A stretch of 64,000 nucleotides of DNA from Spirogloea muscicola (GCA_009602725.1 WELB01000052.1:542128-606127), one strand, 5' to 3'. Positions 20,810-31,937 are shown, counted from the first letter of the stretch. Program-made: numbers and translations. The notes: generated by a model not told the origin, from the letters alone.

Positions 20810-23168
20810 ATGGCGGCGGCCGCCGCAGGGCCGCGGCCCAAGAGGACGCGCGGGCGCGCCACGGGCGTGCCGGAGCCGCCTGAGGAGCAGCTGGCCCGAG
20901 ATGCCGCCGAGGCGCAGCGCCTGGAGACCGAGCTCTTTGGCAGCGGCGGCCTCTTTGCCTTTGCCCCGGCCCCGGAGGCCGGGCTCGACAGGGACGGCAA
21001 CGGCGCCGGCGACGCCACGGAAGATGGCGGCGACGGCGCTCACTTCAGTGCCAGGCGGCCGGCATGGGAGGACCCGGCGGACGCGGGCTTGGCCGTCGGC
21101 GTCGCCCACACCGCCCGCTTGCGCAAGCTGCGCCGCACGGAGGCCGAGGCCAGCTTCAGCGGCGCCGAGTACGCGCAGCGCCTCCGCGCGCAGCACGAGC
21201 GCCTGAACGCGGGAGCGGCTGCCTGGGCGGCCTTGCCGCCGCACTCTCGCCTGGGGCAGCCGCCATCGTCGTCGCATGCTGGAGATGAGGGCAGTGGTGG
21301 TGATGACGGCGCCAGCGACGGCGACGATGGGGTGGAGGAAAGGGCCTTGCTGGCGCCGCGAGGACGGGGTCGACTGCCGCAGGGCTTGCTGGAGACCACG
21401 CGCCTGGCCAACGCCAACCGCCAAGACCCCTCCAAGGCCGTCGTCCAGGTTGGCCATGGTGCTTGCACTTGTCCGGGCCAATATCCTATGCATTGGGCGG
21501 CTTTCACCTGCTTCGGTCGCTCTCCTAACCTGGCGCTGTTCTTTCAGACGGTCAAGTTCCACCACAACGCACAGCTGCTCATGACCGCCGGCCTCGACAA
21601 GACACTCCGGTTCTTCCAGGTCCCCTTCGCTTGAACTCCTCAGCTACTCTCGGGCTCCTGTTCTGGTGGGTGGATAGACGTGTCCTGTTGCAGCTGGCCA
21701 TCAGGCTAGGCTTCAGGATTGTCAAGAGTGCCGAGCTAAGAGCCTGGTGCTCCATGAGGAATCCTGGAGCTGGTAGTGAGGTGTCGGAGATGTACTGTTC
21801 CACCCTTACTGTTGGGGCACGTAGACATCTTCCCTGGTCGAGCGTGCTTCTTATCAGGCGGTCTGTCTGGCCTTGCACCAGCCAGGTGGATGGAAAGAAG
21901 AACCCAAAGGTGCAGAGCGTGTTCTTGGAGGACATGCCCGTGCACAAGGCCGCGTTCACGGGACCAGGATCCCTGCAGGTGAACGCAAGACTGCTGAATC
22001 TGCAAAGCCCTGCAGCAGATTTCTCTGTCAAGCTTGTGCTACCTCCTGGGTGGCAGCTTATGGATGCAACCATAGCCTCTGATTACAAGCTACTACTGTG
22101 TTTACAGGTCCTTGCTGCCGGGAGGCGGCAGTGGTTCTATGTCTATGACATTGCAGCAGGCAAGGTCGAGCGCCTCGGGCCTCTCCACGGGAGGGAAGAG
22201 AAGAGCCTGGAGTCGTTTGTGGCATCGCCGAGCGTAGGGCAGAGCGGTATTGTCGCTTTCCTTGGCAATGATGGATACATCGTCCTAGTGTCACAGAAAA
22301 GCTGGCAGTGGATTGGCAACCTCAAGATGAACGGCACTGCAAGGACAGGTGACGGCATACTAGCTGCTCACCCCCATATCTGCCAAGCTTTATACCTGAT
22401 TGATCTTGAGGAGGAAAGGCTTTGGCTGAGCAGTATGCTAGCTAGCCTTGGCTCGTGTACCATCAGCCAGAGGTACTTGATGATAGACCTGTCTTCCATC
22501 CTCTTCCTTACATATCGAATTTCTGTGGTGAACAGCTGCCTTTGCGGGCAGCGGGAACGAGCTGGTCACTGGTGGCGGCGATGGGGACATGTATCTGTGG
22601 GACCTGCGAATGCAACGCTGCATTCATAAGAGGCGAGATGAGGGCTCTGTTGGGATCACGTCCCTCGCCCTGTCCTCGCAGGGGGGCCGCCGGTCCTTGG
22701 CCTGCGGCTCTGCACAGGGAGTGGTAAATATGTACGATGCTAAGATCTTCCTCCAAGCAGGGAGTTCTGAGCCAACCAAGGTAATTCTTGCTACCTCTCT
22801 TTGTAGGCCACCTACAGGAGGAATTCGTTGTGCGTCATTAAGTCGTTAGAATCTCTCAGTCCATCCATTGCCTTTCCGATGGTCGATCTTTCTGCCTGCA
22901 GGTGCTGATGAATCTTACCACCAGCGTTGACACACTCCAATACAACGGCGATGGAGACATCCTGGCCATGGCGTCGCACATGCGCAAGGACGCGCTACGG
23001 CTGGTGCATGTTCCCTCTGGCACAGTGTTCTCCAACTGGCCGACGTCAAGGTCGCCGCTCCAATTTGTGCACTCGCTGGATTTCAGCCCAGGTGGCGCAT
23101 ATCTTGCCATTGGCAACGCCCGAGGGCAAGCGCTCCTGTATCAGTTGCACCACTATGCCGAGGCCTAG
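20810..23168 (+). CDS. UTP18: U3 snoRNA-associated protein 18 (UTP18), copy B
   Basis: Six exons: 20810-21448, 21548-21619, 21886-21978, 22108-22348, 22536-22780, 22902-23168; 518 aa, one residue longer than copy A in the low-complexity N-terminus. Exon 2 is identical to that of copy A, and in the 267-bp last exon there are 12 differences, of which only one (Ser to Gly) changes the protein. WD40 landmarks are as in copy A, ending L-Y-Q-L-H-H-Y-A-E-A. The ATG lies about 45 bp after the end of a retroelement tail, so its original promoter is absent in this arrangement. Both frames being open and constrained argues that both are, or until recently were, functional alleles or paralogues. Confidence 0.93.
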
Positions 23169-23299
23169 AAGCTAAGCTGCAGGTACCTCCTCCCCTGTAC
23201 CTGCAAGCGACCCAGGTTCTCCTTAGGGTCGTCCAACGGCCGCTGGAAGCCATGCTAATTGAAATGCTAATCAGTGCAATAAGACACGGCTAGTCTTGT

Positions 23300-24070
23300 T
23301 GGCCCACTAAAACCAGGCCGTGCCTTGCTTTGCTGCCTCAAACTGTCAGCTGGGCGACCTTTCCCTGCTCCTAGACACTCCAATTTCCGGCTGTTGACCA
23401 GGGGTTAGTCAGTAACCATTAGCAATAGCCAATTGTCTTGGTTGGCTTTTTCGTGGTGAGGCTTTTTCCTTCACCTTGTCCACTCAAGGGCTGGCATTAA
23501 CAGCCACTGCCTCCTTCTAGGCAAAGCGACTTTCTCCAGTATGCACCTGACCGCTCTTTTCCCGCCAAGTCAGGCCTGTGACCCCCACCTTGCCTTGCCA
23601 CCTAGCTGCTCGGTCTGCCACTCCGCCCAGTGTAGACTCCACATCTCCCTCTTCATGCCTTCTGCTGGCTCCCCCGGTCGCCCTCAACTATCTCAGCCGT
23701 TCTCTTCTTGCCTACTACAAGGACTTGAGGTCCTTGCAGTGCATCTGCGTGTGCTTGGCGTGCTTTTGATGCCGCCTCTAGCTGATAGCCGAGCGAGTCC
23801 TTTGGGGCTGCTAGTCAATCCAACTTGCGGCTGCTGACTTTTGAGCAGCCATCCATGAAAGCTGCGTGGTGAAGCTCATGCACCGGCCCTCCTATACCTG
23901 GTCCCTTTCCCATGGGCTGGCCTCTCACAGCCATCGCCCCCTTGTGCTTGGCCACCTTGGCCTTCCATTATGTCAATACAGGCAAGCTCCGTTGTGGAGA
24001 GCTACTTCTCTTAGACCTGGTCTATTTGATATTCGTCTGGCCTCCCACAGCCATCGCTGGGCTTCACTTC
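23300..24070 (+). repeat. Element debris between UTP18 and the SAM gene, copy B
   Basis: Counterpart of 15266-16000. Remnants of the element C-terminus occur at about 23378-23407 (S-N-F-R-L-L-T-R-G stop) and 23817-23845. Units of the type ggctggcctctcacagccatcgcc are at about 23917-23940 and 24040-24060. No host gene is seen. Confidence 0.55.
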
Positions 24071-24191
24071 GTCTGCCACCCGACTCAAGTCCGACACCAC
24101 GTCGCCGCCGCGAGCGGGCGTGGCCGAGCTGCGGCGTCGCGGCCTGCGCCGCCAGCCCCCGGCTGCCTGCGGCGCCGCCGCAGGGCGCGCC

Positions 24192-26338
24192 ATGGCGGCG
24201 GGCGAGGACGAGGGCAGCAGCCTGCTGGAGGCGCCGGCGCCGCAGGCGATGGTGCCCGAGGACGCGGCGCAGGTGGCCCGGGAGCTGCGCATGCTGGAAC
24301 CCGACGTCATCGACCGTGAGAGCCCGACGCGCCGCTCACACTGAACAGCTCCCGAGGCACGAACGACGTCTTGCCGGGCTTGTGGATGCAAGGCGGCTCG
24401 GTGCTGGCCGAGCAGCCGCTCCGGCTCTGGGCCACCGTTGAGCTGCACACCCGACGCGACCAGTGCGTCGGAAGCGACCCCTCTGTATTGGTTTCATTCC
24501 CGTCGGTGACCAAGCGATGGTGAAGACGGGCTCCGCTGTTAGCTGCTGCCACTCCCGCTTCACAGCTTCTGTCGTGCTCGGCCCGAATCGGAAGTCTAAG
24601 CTGAGCGTGAGGCCGTGAGGCCGCCGTGTGGCCCGCCTCTCTGCCGCCATGTGCAGACTGGAGCACGGAGCACGTGGTGCAGGAGTTCCTGCATCGCCTG
24701 GACCTGTCCTACCTCGCAGACACGTTCCAGAAGCACCGCGTTACGGGCCGCGTGCTGATGCAGCTCACTGAGGAGCACCTCCGGGAGATGGGCATCTCCT
24801 GCCTTGGGGACCGCCTCACCATCATGGAGAACCTGGTTGCCATCAAGGTTGATACTCACAACTGCCTGACGGTGCTGATTGTTATTCTATCAAACTCTCT
24901 GTCAGAGCGTGCATGAGAATACCAACTGCTGAAGCTCTTCTGGCATGTAGCATACTGCCCATTGCTCCACACTTTAATATAAGCGAGTCAAGACTCCTTG
25001 TTCTTCAAGTGCTGCCCTCATCTTCAGCACCTCGTGCAACGAACTTGGCCAGCTTCAAATACTGAAGCTCTGCACTGTATATACAGCATAAGAAGATTGA
25101 GGCTCAAAGGAATGCTCCGCTTTGGGTGGGCAGGACACCTGCCAGGGGATGTGCATATAATCATGGGTACCTATTCATCTGCACCTTTGCTGAGATTCTA
25201 GCCATGTCGAGCTCTAGAGCTCCAGAGAGCTCTGATTCCAGCTTCCTGATGGTTGTCATATTGTATGGCAAATTTATATATTGCTCCTGGGCGATAATCA
25301 CGAATATTGCGATCAGGCTTCCTGACTTGCACGATGGCACTTAGTCTTGTACATGCTCATGCACACTTCCTAAGTGCACGTGCACACTGAGTATGTTGTC
25401 AGCTCCTTTATTTTGCACGTGCCACAGCAAACTAGCTTGCTCTTGACCAGGATCCTAGGTTGGTTGCGGCGTGAGCTCTGCCCCTGCTGCATTGCTTTCA
25501 CATCGTGGCGAATTACTCAGCAGGGCATCCGCTGGACAACAATACCTGCTCCCATTGTTGCCTGTTGTGACGATGGTAAGAGTACGAGCATGATGGTGAC
25601 CTGCTAGTTGCTTGTGCTTGCATATTCATGCAAGCATGCAGCAGGTGTTGTTGCTCTAAAGTGACCAGTTGCAGCGGCACCCTGTCTTGCCAAATGTCAG
25701 ATAGTTAACATACTGCTTGCATTAGTGGGACGTCGTACTGCTGAAGCTGCTAGTGAAGTGCAGAGTTACTTACTTGGGTATATGCTTTGTGCAGTTGACA
25801 CATCGTTCATAGACTTCCGGTTCCTGAAAGACATCGAGCTGGACGAGCGCAATCCGCAGTTCCTCTGCTGCTGTCAGGCTCACCAGGCAAGCTTTCATCT
25901 TAGGAAGCTGAACAGTAGTTTATTTCTCTTGTGCTCAGATTCGAATCTAACATGCTGTCCTCATTGCACATAGCAGTGCTTCTCTAATTACCACCCTTGA
26001 TGACAGATAAGCTGATGATGCTGGTGACGAGACGCAAGCTGCAGGACCTGTTGTCAAACGCATGACCTCAATTGATTTGTCATTAAGCTCATCTCTGGTG
26101 TGCTGTGTAGGTCCTCATAAGGCGACGTATCCTTTGTTGACTTTGTCGCCTTGGCATGTTATTGTCTCAATTGATTTCTGACTATACTATTGTCCACTGA
26201 CAGGTGCGGCTGTATGCAAGCCAGCATGATGAGCGAAATGCAACAGAGGCAACAATCTCCATTCTCCATCCAGAAGCTAGTGAAGTAGAGCGCGTCATAA
26301 GAACTGCTTGGGCAGATGCTCGCCTTGTTGCTGACTAG
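24192..26338 (+). CDS. SAM-domain protein, copy B
   Basis: Exons: 24192-24315, 24657-24847, 25087-25166, 25451-25575, 25795-25886, last exon 26204-26338. Lengths 124, 191, 80, 125, 92 and 135 equal those of copy A exactly, while introns vary. The SAM domain is intact (W-S-T-E-H-V-V-Q-E-F-L-H-R-L-D-L). The GC donor after the F-R-F-L-K exon is conserved (CAG|GCAAGC at 25887). In the last exon the two differences from copy A are silent. In the possible short exon near 25995-26060 copy B has one more base than copy A, so either that piece is intronic or the copies differ there. Function unknown beyond a SAM-mediated interaction. Confidence 0.7.
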
Positions 26339-26596
26339 GTGCAATCTTAGGTACCAAGCTTCAGCACTGCAAGTCTGGGAGCAAGCAAATCGGCAGTGCC
26401 CTCAGAGAGCGTGCTGTGCACGCAGGTATATGTACAACATGTGAAGTTAGTCATGCCAATCATATCTTCACCCTTTCAATAAGAAGTCAATATTTGACTG
26501 AGCAGAAATTCCTCATCTGCCCAAATAGTATGCAAGCAGTGTTGCACTGGCATATTTAATGATGAATCATTCACTTGCATTTGGCCCCGTGTCAAA

Positions 26597-28762
26597 TCAA
26601 TCGGCTTGTCTCGTATGCAGAGTACTAGTTTGACCAGCACGATGCACAACACTCTGCTGCACTGCATTGCTCTTCCGCCACAAAATGCTGTGGCAGGCAG
26701 AGACAGCACAAACTACAATGATCCAAAGAAGTGGTAGACCAACAAGGCAACCACTTGGAGCAAGATTCAAGTGGTTGCCTTGTTGGTCTACCACTTCTTC
26801 TGCAGAAATGGTGGCAAACCTGCACCAGTCAGTACTCACATGCAAGTGCCTAAAAATTGAATAAGCACTGACATTCAGGAAGTACAATCTGTCTGCGCAG
26901 GCTCGCTTATCTTAACATAGTCAGTCATTAAACACTGCTTGACTTTCTTGCATATGATGTTCACTCACAGTAGCTGCTGCTGCAAAGTGAATAATTGGAG
27001 CATAATATTGGTGACTGCTGTTTTCCACATAACCGTCAAAAGCCATAATCATACTAACTGCATGGATGATGAAGAAGGCAGAAGATGCGATTGCTGCATG
27101 CAGCACAAGCTAGGATGTCATCAGATTGCTTCAATCAGAGCATATGGAGCTGCATAAGCCTGAAGACACTGTGCACATGTAACAATTGCAATGGAATCTG
27201 TCAATAGCACAGTACTCAAGACATCAACTGTATTCGGTCATAGTCAAGACAAGATGTGCTTCACTAGACGTTGGTCTGACAGATTACCCATGGCCATGAA
27301 AATAGGCATCTGGGGGCAAGCAGAGACATAGTATGTTGCTGGTCCCATTGCAGGGGTCATGAGGCTCAGGAAGAACAGCAACGAGTGAGCCAGTCCATGA
27401 CCAAACCCTGCAGCTGCACTTGGCAGGGGTGTTATTGAGCAACTACACCAGTAGAGCGACCCAAAGCTTGCTTCACGGAAAATGCGTGTGGTGATCACCC
27501 AGAGAACACATGGCTTTTGAGCCCATCGACTGATGGAGCTAGGAACCCAATGACACTGTCTGATCACCCTCCAAGTCTGCACCAGATACCTTCCCGTACC
27601 ACCATAAGAGCAAGCCAGACGCAGGAACTCCTGAAGGGCAGGTCCTAGCTTGCCAGCAAGGAGTTGCCACTTTTAACTCCATGCACAAATTGACTGCTTA
27701 TGCAATGCTGACACCATCAGGGTCCAGACTACACGGATCTGCATTAAGCAGAGTGCACCTTGTGAAAGTCTGGGCATACTAGTGCTGGTTCTTTACCTAA
27801 ATAAATCTGCACCTTGTCACTGAAGGAAAGAGGCGCCTTCGATTGGCGGCGAGCAATAAGCTGGAGAGCACGAAGTAGATGTCTGTATGCATGCAAGAGA
27901 AGGTAGTGAGCAACAAGCAACTTGATGAGCAGGGCTGTTGGAAGTGGAGCTTACAAGCACGGCAGAGACCTACCAACTGACAGTGCAACTCTGATTCTTT
28001 GTGAGATTTGTGAGATTGTTGCTGTGCTGGAAAGACTTCCACAGGGCTTTAGTGAAGGTATCAAGATGGCAAAGCAAGACACACATGCTTAGAGGAGCAT
28101 AAGAAGAGGAACAACACTCAAAGTTTAAGTTGGCGCTGCGCTGCAGATGGCTGCACGGCAGATGGCTGCATTGCAGATGGCCAACTTGCCTGGCAATCCT
28201 CCAGAGTCCAATGCGAGCCAGCTCCTGACAGGCGACGGCCACGAGCAGGAGCAAAGCCAGGAACCATGTGGGGGGCGCAGAGGGCAGGAGCAGGCGAGTG
28301 AGGCCAGCGGTCGCGATGATGGTGATGAGCCAGTAGAAGGTGCTGTGCGTGGATAGGCAGGGGGTGAGGGCGAGGGAAAGGTAAGCTGGTGGCTTCCGGG
28401 GCTCGACAGCAAGCTGGCGGGCTCTAATCTCTTGCGTGGACTGGGCCTTCTTAGGCTCTGCCCAAGCGCTGAGCCCCAGAAATTGCCTCAGCGCGAGCCT
28501 CTAAGGCGAAGATATAGAGCAAAGGCGTCGCCAGGCCTCTGCTGCAGACGGCTGCAATTGTGGGTCTCACGCTCGCGGGGGCACAGGCCCTCGGCCTGCC
28601 CAGCGAGCCGACATGTCGCAGTAGGGGCTGCGGAGGAGTGCTCGCTTACCTGCAGAGCGCAGCGAGAGTGAGGAAGGGCTTGGGCAGCAGCACGAGCGCC
28701 GCCAGCGCAAGCGCGGGGCCCAGGCCCACGAGCGAGCACCCCACGAACGCCGCCACCGTCAT
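26597..28762 (-). CDS. APH1: Gamma-secretase subunit APH1, copy B, last exon disturbed
   Basis: Minus-strand exons: 28650-28762, 28190-28342, 27797-27882, 27288-27407, 26969-27093, then a last exon ending at 26597. Exon 1 encodes M-T-V-A-A-F-V-G-C-S-L-V-G-L-G-P-A-L-A-L, a textbook APH1 first helix, so this copy supplies the true start at 28762. G-F-G-H-G-L-A-H and M-A-F-D-G-Y are present. Exons 1-5 close in phase (199 codons). At the start of the last exon a 32-bp inverted repeat replaces the sequence used in copy A, and every acceptor I can find there is out of phase. Intron 2 has a GC donor (CAG|GCAAGT). So this copy has a start but a doubtful end, the reverse of copy A. Confidence 0.85.
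26726..26799. repeat. Perfect inverted repeat, 32-bp arms, 10-base loop
   Basis: Arm 26726-26757 is the exact reverse complement of arm 26768-26799, with loop gagcaagatt. Copy A has only one arm's worth of this sequence (with two mismatches) at 18690-18722, so the second arm is new in copy B. It lies over the intron 5 / exon 6 border of APH1. It looks like a templated, snap-back type insertion, or a sequencing/assembly artefact. Confidence 0.9.
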
Positions 28763-29030
28763 GGCTCCCCCGCGCCCGGTGCCGTCAGAGCGGCGCCGGT
28801 GCCGTCACGGCAGCGGCGCTGCCGCCGCCGCCGCCGCCGCCGCCGCCGCGGCCGTCGTGGCCGCCATGGACGCGGCGGAGGGAAGGCGCGCGCACCGACG
28901 ACGTGCCGCGCGTGCCTCGGCCGGGCGAGGTGGACCTGCCTGGTCTCCCCCCGTCGGAAGAAGGCAAGGCTTGCTTCTTTAGCGCTTTTGTGGCCACCTT
29001 CGATAATTATTGAAGTTTGTTTTCAGGGCT
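28763..29030. promoter_or_regulatory. GC-rich upstream region of APH1
   Basis: The first 270 bp upstream of the APH1 start are rich in GCC repeats (28815-28860). A plus-strand frame ending in F-S-A-F-V-A-T-F-D-N-Y at about 28990-29010 looks protein-like but has no start codon or splice signal that I can support. Called regulatory by position only. Confidence 0.25.
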
Positions 29031-29645
29031 GACAATCACAGCCGTCGCCCTTTACTGGAAGAGTATATTCCTCGGGCCCGCCTTTCTCTGACCTGCGGGG
29101 AGCTCAACAGGGAATATTGAGAGAAGGGCTCGCCCATTGAGGATAGGGGCTGGAAAAAGCCAGCCCAGAAAAGAATGAACAAAGGACGAGAAGGGGCCAG
29201 GGGAAGTATCGAAGAACAACAAGCACAGAAAAGAAACGAAGTAGCTACGAAGCACTCAGTAACCCCTGCTAAGCAGCCTCAGGTCAGAGAGACTGGGTTC
29301 CTGGATATTGAGCACCAGTGGCCAGTTGCGTCGCGGTATGCTGTGGAGCTTTTCAAACTCTTTTCGGGCTGGCTTTTCACAACCTTGCCTCCATTGGGAG
29401 AGCCACTTCTTCTCTAAACCCTTCGAGCTTTGTTCATTCTCTTTCTGGGCTGGCCAATCGCAGCCATCACCCTCTACTGACGAGTCTCTCTCTCTTCCCT
29501 CCCCGTCCGAGCTGACGGCTCCTTCTTGAAAGAAAGGGCTCGCCCATTGAGGACAGGGGCTGGAAGAGCCAGCCCAAAAAAGAAGGAACAAAGTACGAGA
29601 AGGGGGCCAGGGGAAGCGCTAAGAAAAACAAGTACAACGAGAAAC
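29030..29645. repeat. Cluster of retroelement tails on both strands
   Basis: Minus-oriented tail units with perfect 7-bp stem-loops lie at 29147-29166 and 29557-29575, each followed by aaagaa...caaagtacgagaaggggccagggg. A minus-strand remnant of the element C-terminus (S-L-S-D-L-R-L-L-S-R-G-Y stop) lies at about 29256-29300. Plus-oriented units (ttcgggctggcttttcacaacc near 29365; gggctggccaatcgcagcc near 29447) are mixed in, showing nested or repeated insertion. Confidence 0.6.
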
Positions 29646-29950
29646 CAAGCAGCTACGTATTACTCACTACTTCACGGGCCCCTGCCCTCCCTCCTCATCC
29701 CGCGAGGATAGCGCGGGCAACGACGCGCGGGGTCCATCCTCGCCTCTAGGCCCTCCGCGGATCCTTTTTGCGGGCTCGCCGGGATCCGAAGAGTGTATGA
29801 TCCTTGCAGCGCAGCACAGCACGGGGCCGGCGGCAGCTGTCGCCAGACGGCGGACACAGAACTGGCTGGCCGGCACAGCAATGCGCATGCTGGCCCGAGA
29901 GCGGCCTCCCCCCCCCCGCCCCTAGGTCGGCCGCGGGCGCCGCCGCCGCC

Positions 29951-30231
29951 NNNNNNNNNNNNNNNNNNNNNNNNNNNNNNNNNNNNNNNNNNNNNNNNNN
30001 NNNNNNNNNNNNNNNNNNNNNNNNNNNNNNNNNNNNNNNNNNNNNNNNNNNNNNNNNNNNNNNNNNNNNNNNNNNNNNNNNNNNNNNNNNNNNNNNNNNN
30101 NNNNNNNNNNNNNNNNNNNNNNNNNNNNNNNNNNNNNNNNNNNNNNNNNNNNNNNNNNNNNNNNNNNNNNNNNNNNNNNNNNNNNNNNNNNNNNNNNNNN
30201 NNNNNNNNNNNNNNNNNNNNNNNNNNNNNNN
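29951..30231. other. Assembly gap (281 N)
   Basis: A continuous run of N. Any frame drawn across it is meaningless. The left flank is very GC-rich with a run of C (about 29908-29920), a plausible reason for the gap. Confidence 0.98.
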
Positions 30232-30239
30232 CAATGTAG

Positions 30240-30830
30240 CCCACATCGCACTTTGCTTGTCTTAGCCAACCCCATCGACTTGCGGTCCCATCTAATGCGT
30301 CCTTACATCACCCTTGATATTACTAGTCAGCCTGCCTACACTTGTATGCGAGCTTACAGTCCACCTCCTATCGGTGTCCTGCGATCTTGCATCGTTGCAT
30401 TGAGGGCGCGATGAGCGATGGTAGCCGCTCATTCTAGGTGCTGGCTCCATCACAATGTGTCTTTTGTACTTGCTCACAAGTGAATTGCCATCTCGATTGC
30501 CGTGATTCTCGAGCGGCTTCCCCTCCTTCGCCCCCATGGCCACCTTGAGAGTGGTTGCCACCATTGCCTTCGTTCGGGTGTCTCTTTGTGGTAGAAGTGG
30601 ATGCCCATGTGGGCGATTGTGGTGCCAAGAGAATGATGCTTGCAACCACGTTGCCACCTGAGCTTTGCTCATTCGCCATTTTTCCAATATAATATTGTAT
30701 ATTTGCTGATGTCACTGTATAGGCACATTTGGGGGCAATAGTGCCTCTACAAGGACACAAGAACCTCTCCATATAGTCACACATTTTCGCCAAACCGGCC
30801 GACGTGCCTATAACAAGGTTTGACTGTACT
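30240..30830 (-). mobile_element. Possible end of a pogo/Tigger-like DNA transposon
   Basis: On the minus strand, starting near 30829, a TA is followed by cagtcaaaccttgttatagg, which resembles termini of pogo/Tigger-type elements. A 9-bp subterminal inverted repeat (tataggcac at about 30718-30726 and gtgcctata at 30804-30812) supports a terminal structure. The inner sequence is low in coding signal. The other end would lie in or beyond the gap. Weak evidence; recognition is from memory of the terminal consensus. Confidence 0.3.
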
Positions 30831-31313
30831 CGTCTTTCCGACGGTTGCGGAGACGCTCCTGCCGTTCAGCTCCGCTGCCCCACCGTCGGCAACTGGCGGC
30901 CGCCGTGTGGCGGCGGTCGTCGCGCCGTGCGCCGCCGGCCGTGACCGTGCCTTAGCCCCACAAGCCCCCACCATCATCTCAGCCCCACATCAAACCCTGC
31001 GGCGGCGACGGCGCGGCGGCGGCGGCGGCGCCTCCGCCTGCGATCAGGTGTTGAGCTCGGCCGCCTGCAAGGGCTGGCCACCACGAGGCTCGTGGCGCCG
31101 ACGGACGCCGGCAAGCTCGAGGTGCTGGGGATCGCCGGCTCGAGTGTGGATCCCCGTTGGAGCTGAGAGTGTACTGCTGCCGAAAGGCTGGCCGGCTGTG
31201 GGGCTTTAGTCTATAAGGCGTCCACATCTCCGAGTCGGCAGCGGCGGTGGCTTTCTGGCTTGGAGTAGGTTTTGTCATCCCGTTGAGCTGGGGCGGCCCG
31301 GCGGCAGTGCCCC

Positions 31314-31937
31314 ATGGGGAAGAAGAGCGAGGTGCTGCGCGTGAACCCGCGCACACTCGGCGGCCGCAAGGTGCTGTCCTGCTTCACTGAGATGATGGCC
31401 TTCATGTCCTGCCTCAAGTATGCCAGCTTCAACTCCGACAACTGCGGCGCTGAGAAGCGCGCCCTCAACGCCTGCATGGAGCTGCAGGCAAGTCCTTCCT
31501 GCCCCTTTACCACGTCACCTGCTGCTAGCTCTCTGGGCAGCGTCTAACTTTCACACTTGCAACCAGCGCTTAGCGCGTGGTAAGGTTTGATGGTCATGCA
31601 AGTCCGACCACAGCTAGGATATCAGGATATGGGAAGTTAGCAGTAAAGTTGGTGGAGAAGGCGACTGATACCACCTCGATCTGCTGGCTTTAACTGCTCG
31701 CGTGGAGGGGCCAGCCTGTAAATGTACACGCGCACTGTGTGCAAGAATCTCTTGCTACTGCATGGGCACACCAATGTCAATCTGCCAAGTGTTATTGGCA
31801 AGGATCGTCAAAGTGCTGGATGGCAGTGAACAGGCGTTGACGTGAAAGCTTCGCTTATCCTGCAGGCGAAAAGAAGCAAACAGGTTCCGCCCATAAACTA
31901 TCACTTGCAGAGACTCTCAAAGACCATGCGAAGATGA
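31314..31937 (+). CDS. mS37: Mitochondrial ribosomal small-subunit protein mS37 (MRP10/CHCHD1 type)
   Basis: Two exons, 31314-31487 and 31866-31937, give 81 aa. mS37 is a small twin-CX9C protein of the mitochondrial ribosome, imported by the Mia40 disulphide relay. Seen: the basic start M-G-K-K-S-E-V-L-R-V-N-P, the first C-x9-C (C-F-T-E-M-M-A-F-M-S-C) and the second (C-G-A-E-K-R-A-L-N-A-C), then a C-terminus with I-N-Y-H-L-Q-R-L, as in the family (N-Y-H-L-Q-R). The intron begins with GC in an ideal context, CAG|GCAAGT, and ends in tgcag. Without this GC-AG intron the conserved second exon could not be reached. No presequence, as usual for Mia40 clients. Confidence 0.92.

Larger units (their letters stand above)
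20771..28640. repeat. Duplicated three-gene block, copy B
   Basis: Second copy of the UTP18 / SAM / APH1 block, same order and strands as 12075-20564. Homology to copy A begins about 39 bp before the UTP18 ATG; everything further upstream is retroelement. On the right it reaches the donor region of APH1 exon 1, beyond which copy A has no counterpart. Coding exons have the same lengths in both copies except for one extra codon in UTP18 exon 1 and the altered last exon of APH1. Confidence 0.85.

Noticed and set aside
28866-29012. Possible plus-strand exon ending F-S-A-F-V-A-T-F-D-N-Y divergent from APH1
   Set aside because: Protein-like C-terminus, but no in-frame ATG or clear splice acceptor, and no continuation; not enough to call.
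29672-30275. Open frames across the gap
   Set aside because: They consist mostly of unknown residues from the N run.
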